From an uncultured Collinsella sp. (GTDB lineage: Bacteria > Actinomycetota > Coriobacteriia > Coriobacteriales > Coriobacteriaceae): a DNA stretch of 12,972 bases. Shown here one piece after another: positions 5,801 through 12,972 of the stretch. Position numbers and translations under genes: made by a program. The notes beneath the pieces were generated by a model, which saw nothing but the letters and a program-made list of their open reading frames with translations, was not told the DNA's origin and did not search any database. Positions within the stretch are counted from its first letter, which is position 1. The number at the start of each line of letters is the position of its first letter. The DNA is taken from the NCBI GenBank assembly GCA_900752475.1, contig CAADVJ010000208.1, positions 1 to 12,972 of the forward strand. The letters are read 5' to 3'.

Positions 5801-7398
5801 TGTCCGAAACCCTCAATGCCCAGGATATCGCCAAGAAACTGCAGGAGCAGCTCACGAGCCTCTCCGCGACGGTCGATACGCATGAGGTTTCAACGGTCGA
5901 CGAGGTAGGCGACGGCATCGCGCGCGTCTCCGGCCTTAAGAGCGCCATGGCAGGCGAGCTTCTGGAGTTCAAGAGCTCCGATACCGGTGAGACCGTCTTC
6001 GGCCTTGCCCAGAACCTTGACCGTGACGAGGTCGGTGCCGTTCTGTTTGGCGCCGTCGACTCCATCAAGGAAGGCGACGAGTGCCGCACCACTGGCCGCA
6101 TTATGGATATCCCCGTGAGCCGTGCCATGCTCGGCCGCGTCGTCAATCCGCTCGGCCAGCCTATCGACGGCCTGGGCGACATCGTCGCTACGCACCGTCG
6201 CCCCATCGAGTTCAAGGCCCCCGGCGTCATCGACCGTACCCCGGTGTGCGAGCCGGTTCAGACCGGTCTGCTCGCTATCGACTCCATGGTGCCTATTGGC
6301 CGCGGTCAGCGTGAGCTCATCATCGGCGACCGTAAGACCGGTAAGACCGCCATCGCCATCGACGCTATCCTCAACCAGCGCGGCAAGGGCATGGTCTGCA
6401 TCTATGTCGCCATCGGCCAGAAGGCCTCCACGGTTGCCAACATCCGCGAGACCCTCGCTCAGCACGGTGCGCTCGACTACACCATCATCGTTTCGGCCAC
6501 CGCTGCCGATTCCGCCCCTATGCAGTACATCGCGCCTATGGCCGGTGCCGCTATTGGCGAGTTCTTCATGTACAACGGCGAGGACGGCAAGCCCGCCAGC
6601 GAGACCAACCCCGGCGGCCACGTGCTCGTCATCTACGACGACCTGTCCAAGCAGGCTGTGGCCTACCGTCAGATGTCGCTGACGCTGCATCGTCCGCCCG
6701 GACGCGAGGCCTATCCTGGCGACATCTTCTACCTGCACTCTCGTCTGCTCGAGCGTGCCGTCAAGATGTCCAAGAAGAACGGTTACGGCTCCATGACGGC
6801 ACTGCCGATCATCGAGACCCAGGACGGCGACGTCTCGGCCTACATTCCGACCAACGTCATTTCCATTACCGATGGTCAGATCTACCTGCAGTCCGAGCTC
6901 TTCTTCCAGGGTCAGCGCCCGGCAGTCGACGTGGGTATCTCCGTGTCCCGCGTCGGTGGCGATGCGCAGACCAAGGCCATGAAGCAGGTCGCCGGCAACC
7001 TCCGTCTGGACCTCGCTTCCTATCAGGAGCTCGCTGGCTTTACGCAGTTCGGCTCCGACCTCGACGAGGCTACTCAGAAGCAGCTGACCCATGGTGCTCG
7101 CATGACCGAGCTCCTGAAGCAGCCGCGTTACAAGCCGTTTGAGGTTGGCGAGCAGATCGTTACGCTGTTTGCTGGCAACGAGGGCTTCCTGGATGACCTG
7201 GAGATCGCCGACGTGCTGCCCTTCCGTGCCGAGCTCATCGAGTACATGGACAATGGCTTTGGTTCGCTGCTCGACAAGGTTCGCGCCAAGAAGATCGATG
7301 ATGACACCAAGGCTGAACTCTTGCGCGTCATCGGCGACTTCAAGCAGCAGTTCATGGCCAAGCACCATTCGGATGTTTCTGGATCAGAGGAGAACTAA
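5800..7398 (+). CDS. atpA: F1Fo ATP synthase subunit alpha
   Basis: Non-catalytic nucleotide-binding subunit of the F1 hexamer. The 532-residue product has the beta-barrel domain (about 27-95), Walker A GDRKTGKT (176-183), GQKASTVANIRETL (206-219), Walker B strand VLVIYDDLSKQ (275-285), the RPPGREAYPGDIFYLHSRLLERA block (298-320) and the arginine finger Arg384 in VGISVSRVGG. The helical C-terminal domain follows. An unusual insertion of about 12 residues (GEDGKPASETNPGG, roughly 260-273) sits between EFFMYN and the Walker B strand, where most alpha subunits have only one or two residues. ATG at 5800 has GGAGG (5786-5790) 9 nt upstream inside atpH, and overlaps the atpH stop by 1 nt. All catalytic-interface residues I could check are present. 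Confidence 0.98.
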   Translation: MSETLNAQDIAKKLQEQLTSLSATVDTHEVSTVDEVGDGIARVSGLKSAMAGELLEFKSSDTGETVFGLAQNLDRDEVGAVLFGAVDSIKEGDECRTTGRIMDIPVSRAMLGRVVNPLGQPIDGLGDIVATHRRPIEFKAPGVIDRTPVCEPVQTGLLAIDSMVPIGRGQRELIIGDRKTGKTAIAIDAILNQRGKGMVCIYVAIGQKASTVANIRETLAQHGALDYTIIVSATAADSAPMQYIAPMAGAAIGEFFMYNGEDGKPASETNPGGHVLVIYDDLSKQAVAYRQMSLTLHRPPGREAYPGDIFYLHSRLLERAVKMSKKNGYGSMTALPIIETQDGDVSAYIPTNVISITDGQIYLQSELFFQGQRPAVDVGISVSRVGGDAQTKAMKQVAGNLRLDLASYQELAGFTQFGSDLDEATQKQLTHGARMTELLKQPRYKPFEVGEQIVTLFAGNEGFLDDLEIADVLPFRAELIEYMDNGFGSLLDKVRAKKIDDDTKAELLRVIGDFKQQFMAKHHSDVSGSEEN

Positions 7399-7403
7399 GC
7401 CCC

Positions 7404-8311
7404 ATGGCCAACCTTCGCGACATTAAGAAGCGAATCTCCTCGGTTACCACGACCAAGCAGATCACGCGCACGATGGAGATGGTCTCTACGGCCAAGATTC
7501 GTCGTGCCCTCGATCGCTCCAAGCAGGCCGAGCCCTATAAGGAGGCGCTGACCGACGTCATGTTGACGGTCGCCGGCGACGCTTCCTGTTCGGGCACCGA
7601 TCCCATGCTGCAGAAGCATGAGAACGTCAAGCATGGCCTGATTGTCGTTATTGCCTCGGACCGCGGCCTTGCCGGCGGTTTCAATACGACGGTGGAGCGC
7701 ACGGCCGAAAAGCTCGCCGCTTCTTGGGCGAACGACGGCATCGAGTGCGAGATCATCGCGTGCGGGCGTAAGCCGGCCACGTATTTCCGTGACCGCGCAA
7801 ACGTCGTCATGCACTTTGAGGGCAACTCCTCTGAGCCCGATTTCAATCAGGCCCGCATGATCTCCTCTCATATCTGCGATGCGTATCGTGCCGGTGAGCT
7901 TGACCGTGTCGAGCTTGTCTACCACCACGCCAAGAACCGCGTGGATCAGGAGCTTCGCGTCGAGCATCTGTTGCCGCTCGACCCCGAGATGATCGCTATG
8001 GCCCACGGTCCGCGTAAGAACGAGACCGACGCCCCTAAGCGCATCTCGTCCACGTTCGAGTTCGTGCCCTCTCCCGAGCATGTTCTCGGCAAGCTTGTGC
8101 CGTCTTATATCCTGACGGTCATCTACCAGGCCCTGATCGATTCGGCGGCTGCCGAGCAGGGTGCACGCCGCAAGGCCATGCACTCCGCGACGGAAAACGC
8201 CACCGCGATCATCTCGACCCTTACCCGCACGTATAGTCGCGTGCGCCAGGCTTCGATCACGACCGAGATTAACGAGATCGTCGGCGGAGCCTCAGCATTG
8301 GAGGAACAGTA

Positions 8312-8312
<1 letters not shown>
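7404..8312 (+). CDS. atpG: F1Fo ATP synthase subunit gamma
   Basis: Central rotor shaft that turns inside the alpha-beta hexamer and couples the c-ring to catalysis. The 302-residue product has the N-terminal coiled-coil helix (about 4-56, with IKKRISSVTTTKQITRTMEMV), the conserved SDRGLAGGFN (85-94), and the C-terminal helix ending in the family signature RQASITTEINEIVGGASAL (281-299). Length is within the usual 285-310. The ATG at 7404 follows AGAGGAGA (7386-7393), which lies at the very end of atpA; the two genes are 5 nt apart. The stop overlaps the atpD start by 1 nt (TAATG). A few extra cysteines (62, 115, 120, 158) are seen, without an evident role. Confidence 0.97.
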
Positions 8313-9766
<1,454 letters not shown>

Positions 9767-9769
9767 GTT

Positions 9770-10162
9770 ATGCGTATCCGCATCGTGTGCCCCGTGAGCT
9801 GCGCCTATGAGGGCGACGCTGCGTTTGTGTCGATTCCGTCCACGGATGGCGAGTTTGGCGTTCTTCCTGCTCACTCCAGCGAGATCTGCACGATCGACCG
9901 CGGTTACGTTCGCGTTTCCGATAAGGCCATGGGCACTGTCGACCACACGTTTGCCGTGGCCGGCGGCTATGCCCAGGTTGCGGACGATGTCGTGACCGTT
10001 CTCGCCGAGCGCGCTTGCGATTTGGCGACCGTCGATGCCGACAAGCTTAAAGCTGATATTCAAGGTTTTGAAGAGAAGCTGGGTAATTTGTCGGAGGATG
10101 ATGCACGCCGCGCCTACCTCTATAATGAAATCGCATGGTGTAAGCTCAAGCTTGCCCAATAG
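9770..10162 (+). CDS. atpC: F1Fo ATP synthase subunit epsilon
   Basis: Rotor subunit at the foot of gamma; its C-terminal helices can inhibit ATP hydrolysis. The 130-residue product has the N-terminal beta-sandwich with the family motif DGEFGVLPAHSSE (26-38), AVAGGYAQVADDVVTVLAE (62-80), and a two-helix C-terminal region (about 86-130), slightly shorter than E. coli (139). ATG at 9770 has GGGGGAG (9754-9760) 9 nt upstream at the end of atpD. It is the last atp gene, followed 36 nt later by a terminator-like hairpin. The last 35-40 bases are less GC-rich than neighbouring genes, without other signs of transfer. Confidence 0.96.
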   Translation: MRIRIVCPVSCAYEGDAAFVSIPSTDGEFGVLPAHSSEICTIDRGYVRVSDKAMGTVDHTFAVAGGYAQVADDVVTVLAERACDLATVDADKLKADIQGFEEKLGNLSEDDARRAYLYNEIAWCKLKLAQ

Positions 10163-10198
10163 TCAAACGATTTAGCGTTCGACCATTTGCGAACACAT

Positions 10199-10237
10199 CA
10201 TGCCCGGGATGGCCCAGCCACCCCGGGCATGCTTTTT
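10199..10237 (+). terminator. Intrinsic terminator after atpC, directly in front of the murA SD
   Basis: CATGCCCGGG (10199-10208) pairs with CCCGGGCATG (10222-10231); inside it TGGC/GCCA pairs around a CCA loop after one A-C mismatch, giving 14 paired positions. It is followed by CTTTTTG. This is the best intrinsic terminator in the window and should end the atp operon. Its U-tract touches the murA SD (GAAAGGG, 10238-10244), so a murA promoter downstream of it is impossible. A separate short repeat GTTCG-N8-CGAAC (10177-10194) lies just upstream. Confidence 0.8.
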
Positions 10238-10244
10238 GAAAGGG
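10238..10244 (+). promoter_or_regulatory. Ribosome binding site of murA, decides the TTG start
   Basis: GAAAGGG lies 6 nt before TTG at 10251. The next in-frame ATG is at codon 29, inside conserved MurA sequence (beyond SGAKNSALKL), so TTG is the supported start. Confidence 0.7.
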
Positions 10245-10250
10245 TAGACC

Positions 10251-11534
10251 TTGGATATTATCCGCGTTGAGGGTGGCCACGCCATCGGAGGCTCCGTGCC
10301 CGTCTCGGGCGCCAAGAACTCCGCGCTCAAACTCATGGCGGCAACGCTTCTGGCGCCGGGCAAGACGACGCTGCAGAACGTGCCCGATATTTCCGATGTC
10401 CACGTGATGGGCAAGGTGCTCAAGGGCATGGGCGCTACGATCGATGTTCTCGACGAGCACACGCTCGAGATTGATACCTCTCAGGTCGATTCTTGGGAGG
10501 CCCCCTACGAGCTCGTTGCCAAGATGCGTGCTTCCACCGCCGTCATGGGACCCCTGCTGGGCCGCTTCCATCGCGCCAAGATTGCCATGCCGGGCGGCTG
10601 CAACCTGGGTGCTCGCAAGATCGATATGCACATTCTTGGTCTTGAGGCCCTGGGCGTTGAGTTCGATACCGCCCACGGTTACATCAACGCTAATGCGCCC
10701 CAAGGTCTGCGCGGTACCACCGTCACGCTCGAGTTCGCCAGCGTCGGTGCGACCGAGAACCTCATCATGGCCTCTGTGCGCGCACAGGGCACCACGGTTA
10801 TCGATAATGCCGCCCGCGAGCCCGAGATCGTCGATCTCGCCAACATGCTCAACGAGATGGGCGCTAAGATTGTCGGCGCGGGCACGCCCGTCGTGACCAT
10901 CGAGGGCGTGGAAGAGCTCCATCCCGTTACCCATCGCGTGGTGGGCGACCGCATCGAGGCCGGTACCTTTATCGTTGCCGGTGCGTTGATGGCCGACGAT
11001 CGCGGTGTCGATGTCACGGGCTTTTGCCCCATTCACTTGGGTATGGTGCTCAAGAAGATGGAGCTCATGGGTATCGACTGCGAGCGCGTCGAAGATGGCG
11101 TCCATGTGAGCCGTGCCGAGCGTATCAAGCCGGTCGACATCCAGACGCTTCCGTTCCCCGGTTTCCCGACCGACATGCAGGCGCAGATTATGGTGCTCTC
11201 CGCCCTTGCCGACGGCAGTTCCGTTATTACCGAAAACATCTTCGAGAATCGCTTTATGTTCGCCTCTGAGCTGGTGCGCATGGGTGCCGACATTCGTATC
11301 GAGAGCCATCATGCCATGATTCATGGCGTCAAGGGCTTCTCGGGTGCACAGGTTACCTCGCCCGATCTGCGTGGCGGAGCGGCCCTCGTCGTAGCGGGCT
11401 TGATCGCCGACGGGACGACCGAGGTTTCGGCCATCCATCACATCAAGCGCGGCTACGAGCAGTTTGTCGAAAAGCTGCAGGCGCTCGGCGCGCATGTCGA
11501 GCATGCTACCGTCCCCGATCCCGTCATCTACTAA
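10251..11534 (+). CDS. murA: UDP-N-acetylglucosamine 1-carboxyvinyltransferase
   Basis: Transfers enolpyruvate from PEP to UDP-GlcNAc, the first committed step of peptidoglycan synthesis in the cytoplasm, and the fosfomycin target. The 427-residue product matches MurA throughout: SGAKNS with Lys22/Asn23, MRAS (92-95), PGGCNLGARKIDMHI with active-site Cys117 (codon 10599-10601), SVGATEN (164-170), NAAREPEIVDLANML (186-200), FPTDMQAQ with general-base Asp308, ENRFMF (332-337) and HIKRGYE with Arg400. With Cys117 present rather than Asp, the fosfomycin-sensitive form is expected. Starts with TTG after a good SD. It lies between the atp operon terminator and an LCP gene, 12 nt upstream of the latter, so murA and the LCP gene probably form one envelope-synthesis unit. 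The LCP link does not distinguish it from a second paralogue murA elsewhere. Confidence 0.97.
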   Translation: MDIIRVEGGHAIGGSVPVSGAKNSALKLMAATLLAPGKTTLQNVPDISDVHVMGKVLKGMGATIDVLDEHTLEIDTSQVDSWEAPYELVAKMRASTAVMGPLLGRFHRAKIAMPGGCNLGARKIDMHILGLEALGVEFDTAHGYINANAPQGLRGTTVTLEFASVGATENLIMASVRAQGTTVIDNAAREPEIVDLANMLNEMGAKIVGAGTPVVTIEGVEELHPVTHRVVGDRIEAGTFIVAGALMADDRGVDVTGFCPIHLGMVLKKMELMGIDCERVEDGVHVSRAERIKPVDIQTLPFPGFPTDMQAQIMVLSALADGSSVITENIFENRFMFASELVRMGADIRIESHHAMIHGVKGFSGAQVTSPDLRGGAALVVAGLIADGTTEVSAIHHIKRGYEQFVEKLQALGAHVEHATVPDPVIY

Positions 11535-11546
11535 TACAGGTTGCCT

Positions 11547-12782
11547 ATGTTTAATAAAAAGCCCCTCGCGGATACCACCGCCCGAAGACCCTCAACTGGT
11601 GCGCAGGCCAAGATCTACAGTCGCGATAACGTGGCTCGCTATTCCGAGCGCGCTCGTCAACGTCGTCGTAGCCACACGATTCGTCACGTCGCGCTCATTG
11701 TCGTGCTTGGCGTGCTGCTGAGTGCCACTACCGCTGCCGGCCTGTGGTTTGCCACCATTATGGGCAAGCTCGGCGATTCTAATGTCATTACCGACAATCT
11801 GCGTCGGGTTCTGGTTGACACCGATGAGGCAAAGGATCCGTTCTACGTGCTGCTCCTTGGCACCGACGGCCGTCCGGGCGAGGATACGTACCGTGCCGAC
11901 TCGATTATCCTGGCACGCATCGACCCCACGCAAAAGCAGGCGACGCTCATTTCCGTTCCGCGCGACACCAAGGTCGAGTACAAGGGCGAGACCATGAAGA
12001 TCAACGCCTGCCATACCGTTGGCGGCGCCGAGGCCATGGTCGAGGCTGTCAACGAGCTGTGCGGTGTTCAGATTTCCCACTATGCCGAGGTCAGCTTCGA
12101 CGGTATGCAGGCGCTGATTGATTCGGTTGGCGGTATCGACATTAACGCAACCGATGATGTTGACGACCCCGAGCACCTGGATATTAAGATTACCGCTGGC
12201 CAGCAGCATATGGACGGTGCCACCGCCCTTACCTATGCCCGCTGCCGCTACACCTATGCCGACGGCGATTACACGCGCATGCGCCACCAGCGTCAGGTGC
12301 TTGGCGCCCTTGCCAACCAGATTCTCAATAACTTCGATGCCACGAAGATCTTTGGCCTGGTTAATTCGCTGTCCGATATGCTCGTAACCGATATGAGCGT
12401 TCAGGATATCGTGGCTACGGTCAACGCCATGCGCGGTATGGATGTCGACGGTATCTACTCGGCCAACCTGCCCTCGTACGCCGACGACAGCACCATGATC
12501 GACGGTGTGAGCTACGTCTTTGTCTACGAGGACGAGCTCAAGGAAATGATGGAGCGCGTCGATGCCGGCAAGGACCCCAAGGGTCCCAACACCATGGGTC
12601 TTTCCGACGGTTCCAGCTCTACGATCGGCGACCTGAACAACAACACGTCTGACGATTACGCAAACGGTACCGCAACCTCATCGGTCAGCTCTGACGATTC
12701 CGATGACTCAAGCGATTCGAGCGATTCGGACTACTACGAAGAGCCCACCGGCGACGGTAACGGCTACGAGGCCAACTACTAG
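11547..12782 (+). CDS. LytR-CpsA-Psr (LCP) family cell-wall glycopolymer ligase
   Basis: LCP proteins move lipid-linked glycopolymers (teichoic acid, capsule or similar) onto peptidoglycan outside the membrane. The 411-residue product has a basic cytoplasmic start (about 13-46), one membrane helix (47-70), then an extracellular LCP domain: LLLGTDGRPGEDTYRADSI (102-120), LISVPRDTKVEY with Arg139 (134-145), KINACHTVGGAEA (151-163), VGGIDI (194-199) and YARCRYTYADGDYTRMRHQRQ (230-250) with the conserved Arg/Asp set. Residues 352-411 form a low-complexity Ser/Asp tail. Cys155, Cys172 and Cys233 stand where most LCP proteins lack Cys. The ATG at 11547 is preferred over TTG at 11541 because ACAGG (11536-11540) is 6 nt before the ATG and abuts the TTG. 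It is 12 nt after murA. Which polymer it attaches cannot be told. Confidence 0.93.
   Translation: MFNKKPLADTTARRPSTGAQAKIYSRDNVARYSERARQRRRSHTIRHVALIVVLGVLLSATTAAGLWFATIMGKLGDSNVITDNLRRVLVDTDEAKDPFYVLLLGTDGRPGEDTYRADSIILARIDPTQKQATLISVPRDTKVEYKGETMKINACHTVGGAEAMVEAVNELCGVQISHYAEVSFDGMQALIDSVGGIDINATDDVDDPEHLDIKITAGQQHMDGATALTYARCRYTYADGDYTRMRHQRQVLGALANQILNNFDATKIFGLVNSLSDMLVTDMSVQDIVATVNAMRGMDVDGIYSANLPSYADDSTMIDGVSYVFVYEDELKEMMERVDAGKDPKGPNTMGLSDGSSSTIGDLNNNTSDDYANGTATSSVSSDDSDDSSDSSDSDYYEEPTGDGNGYEANY
12678..12731 (+). repeat. Ser/Asp codon-repeat tract at the end of the LCP gene
   Basis: In frame this encodes SSVSSDDSDDSSDSSDSD (residues 378-395), with a tandem AGCGATTCG at 12712-12729. 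It is short, imperfect and part of the coding sequence. Such Ser/Asp stretches act as flexible acidic linkers in some surface proteins; here no anchor motif follows. Confidence 0.6.
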
Positions 12783-12783
12783 A

Positions 12784-12811
12784 GTTACGGCGTTTTACCA
12801 AACGCCGTAAC
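12784..12811 (+). terminator. Perfect 12-bp hairpin immediately after the LCP stop codon
   Basis: GTTACGGCGTTT (12784-12795) and AAACGCCGTAAC (12800-12811) pair perfectly around TACC, starting 2 nt after the TAG. No T-run follows (GACTCGACG), so it is either a 3'-end stabiliser or a U-tract-less terminator rather than a classical intrinsic terminator. Confidence 0.6.
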
Positions 12812-12859
12812 GACTCGACGCTGCGCGGGCCGCATTTGGACAATCTGACGTTCAACTTC

Positions 12860-12889
12860 AAGGGCGCGACCAGAAGGTCAGCGCCCTTT
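12860..12889 (+). terminator. Second hairpin downstream of the LCP gene, probable terminator
   Basis: AAGGGCGC (12860-12867) pairs with GCGCCCTT (12881-12888), with inner GACC/GGTC around AGAA and one bulged A at 12880; TTTCGCTT follows. Stem strength and partial U-tract fit an intrinsic terminator for murA-LCP on the plus strand. The rest of 12783-12972 holds no supported gene; a short frame open from ATG 12932 to the window end has no good SD. Confidence 0.65.
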
Positions 12890-12972
12890 CGCTTCACGTC
12901 ACCTTGCCATACCAGGACCCCTCTCGCTCATATGACCCAATCCGCTGTCAAGAGCCACAATGGCCCCGCCGA

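Noticed and set aside
5890..7368. Long open frame (492 codons) on the minus strand opposite atpA
   Set aside because: It is an antisense shadow of a GC-rich, strongly codon-biased gene. Its translation has no family motif and is dominated by residues expected from the reversed codons, while atpA on the plus strand is complete and certain.
10177..10194. GTTCG-N8-CGAAC repeat as a LexA/SOS box
   Set aside because: Gram-positive LexA sites have the opposite arm order (CGAAC...GTTCG) with a 4-nt centre; this does not fit.
10146..11504. Long minus-strand open frame (452 codons) opposite murA
   Set aside because: Antisense shadow of murA; no recognisable domain, no SD, and it ends within the terminator-atpC region.
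11541..11546. TTG start for the LCP gene two codons upstream
   Set aside because: The SD (ACAGG, ending at 11540) directly touches this TTG; the ATG at 11547 has proper 6-nt spacing.
12685..12897. Minus-strand 70-codon open frame over the LCP tail and 3' hairpins
   Set aside because: It crosses two hairpins and the Ser/Asp repeat in reverse (Arg/Ser rich), with no SD or family resemblance.
12932..12972. Start of a new gene (ATG ACC CAA TCC GCT ...) open to the right window edge
   Set aside because: Only 13 codons are visible, the nearest purine-rich stretch (AGGA, 12913-12916) is 15 nt away, and an alternative ATG at 12960 exists. It might be real but cannot be supported here.

Overview
The window is a run of plus-strand housekeeping genes from a high-GC actinobacterium. 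The protein styles suggest a Coriobacteriia member of the Collinsella type; this is a judgement from recall of those families, not a database match. No minus-strand gene, tRNA, rRNA, CRISPR array, insertion sequence or phage gene is supported.

Layout. (1) 1-2225: the 3' part of a Sua5/TsaC/YrdC-type tRNA threonylcarbamoyladenylate synthase gene, cut by the window edge, followed 13 nt later by a glycerol kinase gene (glpK). (2) 2226-2996: a 123-nt gap with a weak candidate promoter, then uracil phosphoribosyltransferase (upp), followed by a perfect 13-bp hairpin. (3) 3189-10162: a recognisable promoter and a complete F1Fo ATP synthase operon in the classical order atpI-like, a (atpB), c (atpE), b (atpF), delta (atpH), alpha (atpA), gamma (atpG), beta (atpD), epsilon (atpC). 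Genes are tightly packed: atpF/atpH, atpH/atpA and atpG/atpD overlap. The exception is a 124-nt spacer with a small hairpin before atpE, whose Shine-Dalgarno is the strongest in the window. (4) 10163-12782: a hairpin with a U-tract, then murA (TTG start), its SD directly abutting the hairpin, and a LytR-CpsA-Psr (LCP) cell-wall ligase gene 12 nt behind it. (5) 12783-12972: two more hairpins and no clear gene.

How the genes work together. The atp genes encode all eight subunits of the rotary enzyme plus the small AtpI-like membrane protein, so this operon should be self-sufficient. The c subunit has the H+-type carboxylate and lacks the Na+ ligands. MurA makes the first committed peptidoglycan precursor and the LCP protein attaches glycopolymers to peptidoglycan, so the last two genes form a cell-envelope pair.

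The content is conserved core metabolism and I see no convincing new system. The points worth a second look are lineage-specific departures inside well-known proteins: a 64-residue c subunit, a b subunit with a signal-peptide-like N-terminus, a ~12-residue insertion before Walker B of alpha, a shortened delta, a ~31-residue insertion in the YrdC domain, a glycerol kinase lacking both classical regulatory sites, and an LCP protein with extra cysteines and a Ser/Asp tail. The terminator-like hairpin sitting directly on the murA ribosome binding site is also unusual.
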